A stretch of DNA of 64,000 nucleotides. Origin: Neobacillus nitrireducens. GTDB taxonomy: Bacteria > Bacillota > Bacilli > Bacillales > Cytobacillaceae. The notes below the pieces were generated by a model that was given only the letters and a program-made list of their open reading frames with translations, ran no database searches and was not told the origin of the DNA. Below, in pieces: positions 49,591 to 58,079 of this stretch (its first letter is position 1; every line of letters starts with the position of its first letter). Location: the NCBI RefSeq assembly GCF_030915405.1, contig NZ_CP133262.1, positions 1,426,001 to 1,490,000 of the forward strand, given 5' to 3'. The position numbers and the translations under genes are program-made.

Positions 49591-49850
49591 ATATTCCAAT
49601 ACCTGAAAACCTGACTCCCGAAAAGATCAGGTACTTACAGAATCACCGGACAAAAGCGCTTATTGGACAATTAATTGTACAGCTCCTAAAAGATCCAACC
49701 TCAGAAATTAAAATAAATTCCTCTGAAGAGGAAAAAACCGTCATTAAAAGTACACAGGATGAAGAATCCGAAAAGGAATTTGTCGATAACGAAACACTAC
49801 GAGAATTTACCCAAAACACCTTTTTGAATTTTGATGATGACGATGACTAA
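49590..49850 (+). CDS. 3' fragment of a plasmid gene, acidic C-terminus
   Basis: After the IstB junction the frame encodes IPENLTPEKIRYLQNHRTKA, then LIVQLLKDPTSEI, and ends in a run of acidic residues (FLNFDDDDD). The 5' part is missing because the insertion remnants replaced it, so it likely has no native start. It is upstream of the DUF3967-like gene on the same strand and may once have been its operon partner. Not recognised. Confidence 0.4.
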   Translation, partial: DIPIPENLTPEKIRYLQNHRTKALIGQLIVQLLKDPTSEIKINSSEEEKTVIKSTQDEESEKEFVDNETLREFTQNTFLNFDDDDD

Positions 49851-50034
49851 GTTAAGGTTTTCTTATTTGGCTTTCTAAGGTTTTTAAGAAATTTTTACCG
49901 TCCCCATTTTGAGGCGGTTCTTTTTTGTTGTGGCCATGAAGGATAAAAAGGTTGGCATTAAGGTAACCCATTGAGCGATAAGGAAGGATTTTACCGAGAA
50001 TATCTAGAACTTTCATAAAGAGGTGATAAACGCT

Positions 50035-50580
50035 ATGGAAAACGCTAATCAATTTGGCTATTTCGCTAAGGATGTAGCTTCCGAATTAGAAATAACCACT
50101 TCAACCTTGAGAAGATGGGCAATAGAATTAGAAAAAGAAGGCTATTCTTTTGAACGGAATGAAAAAGAACAGCGTATATATTATGAACGCGATTTTAAGG
50201 CGTTTAGAGAATTGAAAAAATTACTGTCTAATTCAGTCCCCTTTGTAGACGCCATAAAAGCAGTTGTATCAATGGATTTGGAGAATAAAAACGCCTTAAA
50301 AACGCCTAGCGTTTACACGGATGAAATGCGTTTATCAACGCGTGAACTAACTGAAATTGTAAATAAAGCAGTTAAGGAAGCCATCAAGGAAGAACGAGAA
50401 ATGATGTTCCAAGCTTTCGAGAATAAAATGAATGATGTTGTAGAAAAAAGAGATCGAATTCTAACTCAACAATTGAAGCGATCATTTGAAGAAAGGCGAT
50501 TAGAGATCGCAGCAGCACAAGAAGAGGAAGAAAAAAAGCAAAAGAACAAGGGCTTTTTTGCTCGTTTATTTGGCAAATAA
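50035..50580 (+). CDS. MerR-type DNA-binding protein with coiled coil (DUF3967-like)
   Basis: The ATG at 50035, eight bases after GAGGTGA, is preferred over an upstream GTG. The 181-residue product has an N-terminal winged helix-turn-helix of MerR type (SELEITTSTLRRWAIELEKE), a middle region, a long coiled coil (KEAIKEEREMMFQAFENKMN) and a basic tail (KKQKNKGFFARLFGK). This architecture resembles the DUF3967/RacA-like proteins common on Bacillus plasmids, thought to act in plasmid replication or segregation. A decayed second copy lies at 54790-54960. Confidence 0.75.
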   Translation: MENANQFGYFAKDVASELEITTSTLRRWAIELEKEGYSFERNEKEQRIYYERDFKAFRELKKLLSNSVPFVDAIKAVVSMDLENKNALKTPSVYTDEMRLSTRELTEIVNKAVKEAIKEEREMMFQAFENKMNDVVEKRDRILTQQLKRSFEERRLEIAAAQEEEEKKQKNKGFFARLFGK

Positions 50581-50612
50581 AAAGGGGAGACTCAAAATTG
50601 TGCTCCCTTGAG

Positions 50613-52162
50613 ACAGTGCGGAAAAAGTTGTGTAAATAAGTTTGAAATCAATCCTCCTTGGCGAGAATTAGGATAATAATTTTTGCTAAGGAGGATTTTT
50701 TGACATGAAACTACCAAAGGAATTAATCAAAGAAATTGTAAAGGAACAAAAATTCACAAGTACCAATCAAATCATGGAAACAATTAAAGAAATGTTTTCG
50801 GATATTTTGGAAGAAGTTCTTCAATGTGAAATGGATGAGCAGCTTGGTTATGAAAAACATCAACGCCGGAGTGATGAACCAAACAATTACCGTAATGGAT
50901 CTACTAAACGGAAACTAAAAACACAATTCGGTGAAGTGGAAGTTGATGTTCCTCGGGATAGAAAGGGCTCGTACGAGCCCCAAATATTGGACAAATACCA
51001 ACGAAATGTGGACGGTCTGGAAGAAAAAATCCTGTCTCTTTACGCTCACGGTATGTCCACTCGAGATATCCAGGAACAAGTAAAGGATCTCTATAATGTT
51101 GAGATTTCTTCTGAACTAGTTAGTAAGATTATTGAAAAAATTATGCCACAAGTAAATGAGTGGCAAAGTCGTCCGCTTGAAGCCTATTATCCTTTTATTT
51201 TTATGGATGCCATTCATTATAAAATTCGAGATAACCACCAAATTGTCTCGAAAGCAGCCTATGTTGTTTTGGGAATCAACAATGAAGGATACAAACAAAT
51301 ACTTGGTATCTGGGTTGGAGGAAATGAGAGTAGTAAGTTTTGGTTAGGTGTGTTGAATGATTTGAAAACGCGAGGAGTTAAAATCGTTAATCTTTTCTGT
51401 GTTGATGGGCTTTCAGGCTTTAGAGAAGCCATTCAGGCGGTGTATCCTTTTGCAGGTATTCAACGTTGTATCATTCACCAAATCCGTTCAAGTACCAAAT
51501 ATGTTTCTTATAAACATATAAAAGAGTTCGTTGCAGATTTAAAAAAGATATATACATCAATTAACGAAGAGTTCGCCTTAGAAAGACTCCTAGAATTTAA
51601 AGAAAAATGGGGCAAAGATTATCCTTCTGCGGTTAAGTCTTGGGAGGAGAATTGGGATATTTTGTCTACCTTTTTCGCATATCCGCAAGAAATTAGGAAA
51701 ATAATATATACTACGAATATTATAGAAGGGCTTCACCGTCAATTTAGAAAAGTGACAAAGACGAAGTCCATTTTTCCTAATGATGATAGCTTAAGGAAAA
51801 TGCTTTACTTGGCATCTCAAAATATTACGAAAAAGTGGACAATGCGATACCGTAATTGGGACATGATCTTGAGCCAGCTTGAGATTTTGAACCAAACATC
51901 ATAATTGGGGACTCTGTCCCCAAACCCCTGAAGTTTATCGCTTTTGTTTTCCCTAAAACGGACAAAAGAAAACGGACAGCATAAGTCCGTCCGTTTTAGT
52001 GTAAAAGCCATAAAACCGCTCGGGTTGCACTTCTGCATTGCCCTATCCTGTTTTATGGTAAAAGCTTTTATTATTTTTAACAGTTAGTCATTTTCTATAC
52101 CTATTACTTCTTGCCTTGCGAAGATTGTCAGATATTACTTACACAAGATTTTCCGCAGACCA
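50613..52162 (+). mobile_element. IS256-family insertion sequence
   Basis: About 1.55 kb, bounded by imperfect inverted repeats. The left end contains TGCGGAAAAAGTTGTGTAAA and the right end, reversed, TGCGGAAAATCTTGTGTAAG. TCCCTTGAG is directly repeated at 50604-50612 and 52163-52171 and fits an eight- or nine-base target duplication. It inserted into the terminator hairpin of the DUF3967-like gene. Both ends and the transposase are intact, so it is probably recent and mobile. Confidence 0.8.
50705..51904 (+). CDS. IS256-family (Mutator-type) transposase
   Basis: A 399-residue full-length transposase. Visible blocks are the N-terminal EVLQCEMDEQLGYEKHQR and NYRNGSTKRKLKTQFGEVEV, the first catalytic Asp in YPFIFMDAIHYKIRD, the second in NLFCVDGLSGF with CIIHQIRSS, and the Glu region in TTNIIEGLHRQFRK. 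ATG follows AAGGAGG. It lies within the inverted repeats and is not interrupted. Confidence 0.92.
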   Translation: MKLPKELIKEIVKEQKFTSTNQIMETIKEMFSDILEEVLQCEMDEQLGYEKHQRRSDEPNNYRNGSTKRKLKTQFGEVEVDVPRDRKGSYEPQILDKYQRNVDGLEEKILSLYAHGMSTRDIQEQVKDLYNVEISSELVSKIIEKIMPQVNEWQSRPLEAYYPFIFMDAIHYKIRDNHQIVSKAAYVVLGINNEGYKQILGIWVGGNESSKFWLGVLNDLKTRGVKIVNLFCVDGLSGFREAIQAVYPFAGIQRCIIHQIRSSTKYVSYKHIKEFVADLKKIYTSINEEFALERLLEFKEKWGKDYPSAVKSWEENWDILSTFFAYPQEIRKIIYTTNIIEGLHRQFRKVTKTKSIFPNDDSLRKMLYLASQNITKKWTMRYRNWDMILSQLEILNQTS

Positions 52163-52193
52163 TCCCTTGAGCCATACATATTTTGGTTACTAG

Positions 52194-52454
52194 TTAGGAA
52201 GCTCTTATGTCTACATGGCGCTTACATTTTGTACACTGAAATAGGTTTGGCTGTATCTCTTTATGCCTTTTCAACTTCCTACAAGTCTGACAAGACAATG
52301 TCACTAATCGCCCCGAAGGCCCATTTACTACCATGTTTAATTCTGTTTCATTCTCTGCTTCAGCTAATTCCATTTCTTCCTCTTCGTTACCAGTAAATAA
52401 AGCATACGCGAAAAGCACAGTCACACCACCTGTAACAAAGCTAATCCAGCTCAC
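52194..52454 (-). CDS. Membrane-anchored zinc-ribbon protein (86 aa)
   Basis: One N-terminal membrane segment (ISFVTGGVTVLFAYALF) is followed by an acidic linker (EEEEMELAEAENETELN) and a C-terminal ribbon (CQTCRKLKRHK...CTKCKRHV). An AGGGAAGAC-type site precedes the ATG. It is divergent from a small XRE gene across about 120 bases. Function unknown. Confidence 0.6.
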   Translation of the reverse strand: MSWISFVTGGVTVLFAYALFTGNEEEEMELAEAENETELNMVVNGPSGRLVTLSCQTCRKLKRHKEIQPNLFQCTKCKRHVDIRAS

Positions 52455-52577
52455 AAGTCTTCCCTCCCACTCAGAACATAATTAAGCTCCCCTTTATTAT
52501 TAATGACCAAAGCTTTATAAGCTGATTGGATGCAATATTCTTTTTGCAGCGCTGCAACCATTTGGGAGGAAAAGAAA

Positions 52578-52802
52578 ATGAAATGGTTTGGGAAGGATAA
52601 ACCAAGACTAGCAAAATACTTGGCAAGGCACGGATTAAGTCAAAAAGATTTAGAACAAGGATCCGGAGTATCCAGGGCTACGATTAACCGTTTATGTACC
52701 GATTCGGAACATCAACCTACAATTGGCACGGCTAAGAAGATACTTAATTTCCTTAAAAAATTCGATAGCAGCGTAACATTTGACGATTTTTTTGATATGT
52801 AA
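52578..52802 (+). CDS. XRE-family helix-turn-helix regulator (74 aa)
   Basis: ATG at 52578 follows GGGAGGA at seven bases. The frame extends upstream but without a site. The product is essentially one Cro/CI-type domain: LAKYLARHGLSQKDLEQGSG, VSRATINRLC, then a C-terminal helix KKILNFLKKF. It probably represses its own divergent promoter region shared with the zinc-ribbon gene, and may control plasmid backbone genes. A terminator follows immediately. Confidence 0.75.
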   Translation: MKWFGKDKPRLAKYLARHGLSQKDLEQGSGVSRATINRLCTDSEHQPTIGTAKKILNFLKKFDSSVTFDDFFDM

Positions 52803-52825
52803 AAGGTGCCTTAAGAGCACCTTTT
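52801..52825 (+). terminator. Rho-independent terminator
   Basis: AAAAGGTGC and GCACCTTTT pair around a seven-base loop. The hairpin overlaps the stop region of the XRE gene. Confidence 0.7.
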
Positions 52826-52889
52826 ATAATGGATTTCAACTCGGATTGAATTGAAAAAGTGAGGTTTTTTAATGGTAGTCCAAAGATTT

Positions 52890-53540
52890 TTATTTTTCTT
52901 CTTCTAGTTGCTTATCACATTCTATACACTTTAGAGCAATACCAGGTTTCGTAGATCGAACAATTAACTCACATCCTGGACAAACCCATTTATAGGACGT
53001 TTTCTTTTTCTCTTCCGCTTCTGCTCCTTCCTCACTCCCTTCCGTTACACCTCCACTCCTACTCCTCCGAGCAATGACAAACACTATCTCATCAATGCCT
53101 AATCCCTTAATTATTTTCTTAGTTTCTTCTGTTAGCTTTGGAAACGCCCAACCGTATCGATCATCCTTCTCACTCGTAAAATAGAATCCCCGTCTTTCAC
53201 ATTCTTCCTTAAACCGTTTATTGTGGTAGGTGCCATTCCGTGAACAGTCTTGCACTCCGTTTATGGCGTTATAAAGATGAACCATTTCATGAAGCATCGT
53301 GTCCATTGTTTCCATGAACTCAATATCTAAATATTCAGCTCCAATATTCAACTCATATCGCTTGTTTTTTCCTTCTTTGTCTCTCCATACTTCATTAGTG
53401 GAACACCAGCCCATAGATTTTCTTTTTCCTCCACTTTGAATCGTGATGGCTGGTTCTGGAAGCTCCCCTTTAAAAAATTCCTCATTTAGTTTTTGAAAAG
53501 CAATATGCAATTCGTCAATCGCCTTTTGAATGTTAGCCAT
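52890..53540 (-). CDS. SprT-like zinc metalloprotease
   Basis: A 216-residue protein with the zinc-protease motif HEMVH (about 84-88) and a further histidine in GTYHNKRF (about 106), as in SprT/Spartan-type domains. A glycine- and glutamate-rich linker leads to a C-terminal zinc ribbon (CPGC...CIEC). SprT-like proteins on Bacillus plasmids are common; roles in DNA-protein crosslink repair are known for eukaryotic relatives, not for these. ATG follows GGAGGG. It is followed on the left by a strand switch and terminator. Confidence 0.82.
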   Translation of the reverse strand: MANIQKAIDELHIAFQKLNEEFFKGELPEPAITIQSGGKRKSMGWCSTNEVWRDKEGKNKRYELNIGAEYLDIEFMETMDTMLHEMVHLYNAINGVQDCSRNGTYHNKRFKEECERRGFYFTSEKDDRYGWAFPKLTEETKKIIKGLGIDEIVFVIARRSRSGGVTEGSEEGAEAEEKKKTSYKWVCPGCELIVRSTKPGIALKCIECDKQLEEEK

Positions 53541-53607
53541 TTTTTACCCTCCAAAATTTGAATATTAATATTCAAAAAAGTTTGTTCGCTTAATTCGGAC
53601 ATAGAGA

Positions 53608-54108
53608 TTAATTTTTAATTGATTTAGGCTGCTGGATAACCATATCTTTTTTAGCGGACTCTGCCATTTTTCCTGCAAGAGTTTGAATATAGGATTCTGT
53701 CAGTATAGCAGGATAGTATCCAATCCTTTCACGGATTAGATTTTCAAGGACAAAGCATTTCCGAGTGGCTTTTTCATATTCGCTAAAGGTGTGTTCCTCC
53801 GCTTCTATAAATTCGTCTGCCCCTTCTTTCATGGCTCGAATAAAAGTGTATCGTAGCTTATAAATGTCCGCTCGTTCCTTTCTAGCAAATTTCAAAAGGA
53901 ATAACAGTTCAACTGTTGAATAACACATCAGTTCTGGCGTGCTTTTATTTAAATCAGACAAAGAAGGCTGTGAAGTTGGCAATAAGTTCTTTCTTTTCCC
54001 ATTTTCCTGAATATCCTGACAGTTGATCTTCATTGAGCAAAAGGAACAATAATAATCATATGTATCTACCGGAACTACTTTACTTCCGCAATAAGGACAC
54101 GTTTTCAT
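53608..54108 (-). CDS. Zinc-ribbon plasmid protein (166 aa)
   Basis: An N-terminal ribbon (CPYCGSKVVP...YYCSFCSMKIN) is followed by a helical domain (LLFLLKFARKERADIYKLRY) and ends in a basic tail. I recall similar proteins beside SprT-like genes on Bacillus cereus group plasmids but know no function. ATG at 54108 follows GAGAGGATG. Just upstream lies the dense inverted-repeat region, so this may be the first gene transcribed away from an origin-like locus. Confidence 0.65.
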   Translation of the reverse strand: MKTCPYCGSKVVPVDTYDYYCSFCSMKINCQDIQENGKRKNLLPTSQPSLSDLNKSTPELMCYSTVELLFLLKFARKERADIYKLRYTFIRAMKEGADEFIEAEEHTFSEYEKATRKCFVLENLIRERIGYYPAILTESYIQTLAGKMAESAKKDMVIQQPKSIKN

Positions 54109-54229
54109 TTTTAATTCATCCTCTCCTCTGTTTATTAATTACACTCCCAAAAGGTGTTGCTTTTAATGTTTTCCATCTTTTTTGGTTTCCTCCTTTTAAC
54201 TTTTTTCCCTTTTGATTTGCGAAGCGATT

Positions 54230-54500
54230 CAGTTCCCCAAAGGGGGATTTTTTCCCCTTTTGCAAGTAGAACGAAAAACACGCATAGGCAATCGGTCAAG
54301 GGCGCTTTTAGCACAAAAGTTTTTTATGTTGCGATAGCGCCCTTAATAAAAAAGTTTTTGCCCCTTGACCGATTGACTAGCCGTCTTAGCTTTCAGCTGG
54401 AAAGGTTCGGGTGTCCTACCGGCTGGAAACTTAGTCGGCTTGCGCTGTTTTACGATTCGGAAGGCAAAAGGGAAAAATATCAATTAAAGCAGGCGTTAGC
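54230..54500. other. Structured non-coding region with overlapping inverted repeats
   Basis: Three stems are visible. CAATCGGTCAAGGG (54289-54302) pairs with 54362-54375 perfectly over 14 bases. AAGGGCGCT (54298-54306) pairs with AGCGCCCTT (54336-54344). A longer imperfect stem joins 54379-54397 with 54421-54440. The first two share AAGGG, so they cannot form together. The composition is more GC-rich than the flanks. An origin of replication or transfer, or a regulatory RNA switch, would fit. The plus-strand frame through it is probably not a gene. Confidence 0.55.
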
Positions 54501-54611
54501 CTGGTATCCTTTAATCGTTTAATCGTTTAATCGTTTAAACTTTTAATCTTTTAATGCTTTATTCTTTTTATATTTTTTTAGGTTTTCGGCTCGTTCGGTA
54601 TGGCCGATAGG

Positions 54612-54680
54612 TAAAGGAAATCGGAACCTAGGGGGAGTTTGACCGGAGGGAATTACTCCCCCTGGTTAGCCTTTCCTTTA
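54612..54680. repeat. Long inverted repeat beside hairpin repeat copy 2
   Basis: TAAAGGAAA at 54612-54620 pairs with the reverse complement at 54672-54680. Inside it the CCTAGGGGGAGT block pairs with ACTCCCCCTGG (54655-54665). The outer arm runs into the start of the hairpin repeat copy. A long imperfect dyad next to a conserved repeat is a common layout of oriT regions. Confidence 0.55.
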
Positions 54681-54762
54681 ATGCCGGAGCGACACGTAAG
54701 CGTAGCGTCAGAATGACAGAAAGCGTTCTTTGCTTTCTGATCAGTCTGTAGTGCTGCCGCCC
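54677..54762. repeat. Hairpin repeat, copy 2 (oriT-like candidate)
   Basis: Second copy of the block at 33-110, in the same orientation. Stem arms are AGAAAGC (54718-54724) and GCTTTCT (54732-54738), a compensatory change relative to copy 1. The right edge is again GTAGTGCTGCC. This copy carries a short extra AGCGTAGCG segment. Two direct copies 54.6 kb apart could recombine and release or duplicate the whole block between them. Confidence 0.6.
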
Positions 54763-54789
54763 TCATGCTCTCATTTATTATTTTTTTAT

Positions 54790-54960
54790 TACTGATATAT
54801 CTACTATGAACGCGTTTTTAAGGCGTTTAGAGAATGAAAGAAACTGATTAAAAAGTAGTTTTCTTTATAGACGCCATAAAAGCTGTCGTATTAATGGATT
54901 GAGGGTGTAAAAACGCCTAGCGTTTACACAGATGAAATGCGTTTATTAACATGTGAACAA
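54790..54960 (+). pseudogene. Decayed second copy of the DUF3967-like gene
   Basis: The DNA matches 50183-50350 inside the intact DUF3967-like gene (TACTATGAACGCG.TTTTAAGG, GACGCCATAAAAGC, AAAACGCCTAGCGTTTACAC). It has several deletions and stops and lacks both ends. It indicates an earlier duplicated or second plasmid backbone next to the structured region. Confidence 0.7.
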
Positions 54961-55291
54961 AATCAAATATCCACTAACTGTAAACATAACCAATAATTGT
55001 AGTAATAGAGAATGTAGGATGTCTAAAAAGCGAAGATTTAAAAGAGGAATTGTTCAGAAACTTACCTTGATGATCTCGTTGTTTAGTAGTCTGAGTGTGA
55101 AGTTGAAGATGAATCCATAGACAATGATTGCTCCTATTTTGATTGCTTCATCAAAATTAAACACTTGTTTGTTCAAATTGGGTATACTCAAAATGAACAA
55201 ATAGCGTAAAAATAAAAAGGGCCTTTAATATTAGACCCGTCTGTGCGTATAGATTGAAGAAGTTTCTGTATAAGCAACTAAACCTCTATTA

Positions 55292-56130
55292 GGGGTAGCT
55301 CCAACATTTTGACATAAAACCCACGGTAAGACAATAAATGGAAATTGAAAGCTGATTTATCCAACTCTAAGGAAAAATCAGCCCCTAATCTTTATATCCT
55401 TAATGGACGCAATTCATTTGAAGGTACCTTTTTTACATCAAATGTATATTCTCCTAACAAATTAATGTGTTCCCAACCTAATGGAGAAATGTGAGGTAAT
55501 AACTCCTCTTTTGATAGTCCCTTAGCTTTTAATATCTTTGTGGCTTCTGTGAGATAAACTGTATTCCAAACTGTGATAGCATTTATAAGAATATTTAAGG
55601 CACTAGCCCGTTGAAGTTGATCTTGCAATCCTCTTTCCCGTAACTCTCCACGTTTCCCAAAAAATAAGACTCTTGCCAACCCATTCATAGCTTCGCCCTT
55701 ATTTAATCCTCTTTGGACACGCCGACGTAAGGTTTCTTTGAAATATAGTCTAATATAAAGATTGTTTTTTCAATTCTGCCCATCTCACGCAATGCTGTTG
55801 CCATTTTATTTTGACGAGAATAAGACCCTAACTTTCCTAAAATAAGTGAAGCCGACACTTTACCTTCACGTATGGAATATGCTAATCGTAAGACATCATC
55901 ATAGTTATCTTGAATAACCTTAATGTTGATTTTTCCTCGTAGAATGCTATCAATCTTTGAATAATCATTGGATTTATCCATGACATAAAGTTTAGAGTCT
56001 GATAGATCTCGCATTCTAGGAGCAAAGCGAAAACCTAATTAATCCAAAAAACTGATCAGTGTAACCGGCTGTATCCGTATAAGGGGTATAACCGAGATAC
56101 GAGTAAAATTAGGTCATTAGATGGTTTTTT
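55292..56130 (-). mobile_element. Tn3-family transposon remnant with terminal repeat and tnpA fragments
   Basis: Two frames (56014-55703 and 55688-55392), plus a short stretch before them, carry the C-terminal third of a Tn3-type transposase: TDTAGYTDQFFGLI, RMGRIEKTIFILDYI-like, then GEAMNGLARVLFFGKRGELR and SPLGWEHINLLGEY. There is a frameshift near 55695 and the 5' two thirds are lost. GGGGTAGCTCC to ACGGTAAG at 55292-55330 has the form of a Tn3 terminal repeat pointing toward the gene end. It is unrelated in sequence to the 28 kb remnant. Confidence 0.7.
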
Positions 56131-56367
56131 TCATTTAACTTTCAATATCAAAGTGTTTTCAGATCCTTTAAACAAAAATATGTGGAATACTGTAAACAAA
56201 AGATTGATGAAGAAATGCCGATTTTCCTCAAAGGAATCATCGGCTTTTCATTATTGGATAGGAGAACGCAGCGAATATAGTTTAAAGGTTATAGATTTAT
56301 AGAAACCATAGGGATTCATTTCCTTACAAACTACTAACTCTAAGCGTGTACAAATATTCGACTACTA

Positions 56368-56529
56368 TTATTTTTTTGTAGTATTAATAACTTCAGCCAA
56401 TTGAATAATGACTTCTCCTAATTTTTCAAGTTTCTTTTCAAATCGGAGAAATAGATAAATTGTAATTGCTATTGGAAATCCGAAGTTTCCTAACAAAGCC
56501 ACCCAAAGGGGAATTTCTGCAGGAGTCAT
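56368..56529 (-). CDS. yvrJ: YvrJ-family small membrane protein (53 aa)
   Basis: ATG at 56529 follows GAGGTGAG. The product reads TPAEIPLWVALLGNFGFPIA, then a membrane stretch to YLFLRFEKKLEKLGE and ends NTTKK. The NFGFP motif inside the hydrophobic segment followed by an amphipathic charged tail is characteristic of YvrJ. In Bacillus subtilis yvrJ belongs to the SigO regulon, and this window carries a SigO/RsoA-like pair 7 kb upstream. Size and topology are holin-like. It lies 73 bases downstream of the subtilisin gene on the same strand. Confidence 0.75.
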   Translation of the reverse strand: MTPAEIPLWVALLGNFGFPIAITIYLFLRFEKKLEKLGEVIIQLAEVINTTKK

Positions 56530-56601
56530 TGTCTCACCTCTTCTTTAATAATTTTATTTAAAAAGAAAATTAGAAATTTATTTTTATAACACAAACCAAA
56601 T

Positions 56602-57519
56602 TCATGATAAGTATAATGCTCCACATCCTTCGATTTCTTTATGTCCCAAATTCATAGGTTTTGTACTTTTGCATAACAGGGAAAATATCTCGCTTTCATT
56701 TAAAGTTTTCCCTTTTCTTCTTTCTTGATCTATTAACAAGGCGATTGCACCAGACACATGTGGTGTAGCCATTGAAGTGCCGGATAAAGCAATTAGACTC
56801 CCATTTAAATAAGATGACATTATCTCAACACCGGGAGCGTAAATATCAATTTGTTCATTTGTATTTGTAAAGGCAGTAATTTTATTATTTTTATCAATAG
56901 CTCCTACTTCAATCACTTCTTGATATGCACCGGGGTACAAATATTCTCTGCTAAAAATATTGCCATCTCCATAATTTCCTGCTGCGGTTACTATAGGTAT
57001 TTGAGCCTTAACAGCTCTTTTTACAGCTTCATGCAGATCGGAATTGTCAATTCTAACTCCTAATGATATATTAATCACACCCACTTTTTCCTGATTTGGA
57101 CCACGCCAATCAATAGAATAATGTATGGCTTCAATCAAGGATTTAACATCCCCTGCACCGTCTTCATTCAATACTTTTAAAGCAAGTATTCTAGCATCAG
57201 GTGCTATTCCTATTACTTCATTATCGGTACTATACTTTCCGGCGATAATGCCAGCAACATGAGTTCCATGGCCATTGTTATCTTTATAGATAGATATGTC
57301 TCCTTTATAGTCATTGGTAAAATTAAATCCATCAATAACCTGTCCTTTCAGATTCGGGTGTAAATCGTCTACTCCTGTATCAATCACTGAAACAATTACA
57401 TTCTTACCGGTTATATTTTGTTTCCATTTATTATTAGCTCCCACCTGATTAATATTGGATAAATATAAATCTTTAAAATCCATCGTTTTTAATGGATATA
57501 GATGTATTCTATTGCTCAC
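56602..57519 (-). CDS. Subtilisin-like protease, intracellular (ISP) type
   Basis: The GTG at 57519, eight bases after GGAGG, is the likely start, giving 305 residues. The triad is complete: Asp in SVIDTGVDDLHP, His in NNGHGTHVAG and Ser in SGTSMATPHVSGA, with NISLGV and AAGN blocks. There is no signal peptide and only a short propeptide of about 25 residues, as in intracellular subtilisins. It might process a precursor made by the neighbouring genes or act in cell lysis. An inverted repeat overlaps its ribosome site. Confidence 0.86.
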   Translation of the reverse strand: MSNRIHLYPLKTMDFKDLYLSNINQVGANNKWKQNITGKNVIVSVIDTGVDDLHPNLKGQVIDGFNFTNDYKGDISIYKDNNGHGTHVAGIIAGKYSTDNEVIGIAPDARILALKVLNEDGAGDVKSLIEAIHYSIDWRGPNQEKVGVINISLGVRIDNSDLHEAVKRAVKAQIPIVTAAGNYGDGNIFSREYLYPGAYQEVIEVGAIDKNNKITAFTNTNEQIDIYAPGVEIMSSYLNGSLIALSGTSMATPHVSGAIALLIDQERRKGKTLNESEIFSLLCKSTKPMNLGHKEIEGCGALYLS

Positions 57520-57520
57520 T

Positions 57521-57557
57521 TTAACCACCTCCTTTTTTAAAAATAAAGGGTGGTTAA
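57521..57557 (-). promoter_or_regulatory. Dyad over the subtilisin ribosome binding site
   Basis: TTAACCACC (57521-57529) and GGTGGTTAA (57549-57557) are perfect nine-base inverted repeats. In the transcript the second arm overlaps GGAGGTGG, so the hairpin would hide the ribosome site of the protease gene. Alternatively it is a protein-binding operator. Confidence 0.5.
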
Positions 57558-57724
57558 TAAAAAAAATTACAACCTTTTAAAAGTATATATACTGCTTGTA
57601 AACATTTTTTATAAGACTTTCAAATCATATATAGATATTTAGTCTTATTTTATTATATTAAATATAAAACCCTGCCATTATATGTTAATATTAGGTAAAT
57701 AGTTGACAAAATGAGGTGAGCAGT

Positions 57725-57967
57725 ATGTTACTTTTACTTATTCCATTAGTTTATTTTATTATTCTTGGTATATCCATAAAGAATGGAACATCTAAAACGC
57801 AATTACCTTCCTTAATTATTTTTGCACTAGGATTAATTATTACCTTATTTTCTAGGGGAAAAGGCTTTGAGTTGGCACCGATTACAACAACAGGTATAGC
57901 AATAATGCTAATTGCTATAATAGTTAGTTTTGTTACACTATTCGTAAAAAGACAAAGAGCACAATAG
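57725..57967 (+). CDS. Small membrane protein (80 aa)
   Basis: ATG at 57725 lies five bases after GAGGTGA. The product has three membrane segments (LLLLIPLVYFIILGISI, LPSLIIFALGLIITLFS, GIAIMLIAIIVSFVTLF) and a basic C-terminus (KRQRAQ). It is the only plus-strand gene in this region, between the protease and the PLA2-like gene, and ends at a shared terminator. Function unknown; an immunity role is possible but unsupported. Confidence 0.55.
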   Translation: MLLLLIPLVYFIILGISIKNGTSKTQLPSLIIFALGLIITLFSRGKGFELAPITTTGIAIMLIAIIVSFVTLFVKRQRAQ

Positions 57968-57977
57968 TACGAAAAAG

Positions 57978-58018
57978 GAGCAACTCAACAATAAAATCCC
58001 GTTGAATTGCTCCTTTTT
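57978..58018. terminator. Bidirectional terminator
   Basis: GGAGCAACTCAAC and GTTGAATTGCTCC form a long stem with T runs on both strands. It serves the small membrane gene on the plus strand and the PLA2-like gene on the minus strand. Confidence 0.75.
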
Positions 58019-58079
58019 TCAGTTTTTAAGGCAAGACCTATATATCACTTTATAGAGCTTAGAACAACCCCTTTGTATT

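Noticed and set aside
54154..54522. Plus-strand frame of 122 codons before the hairpin region
   Set aside because: It lies over three strong inverted repeats and lacks a ribosome site; the structure explains the sequence better than a protein does.
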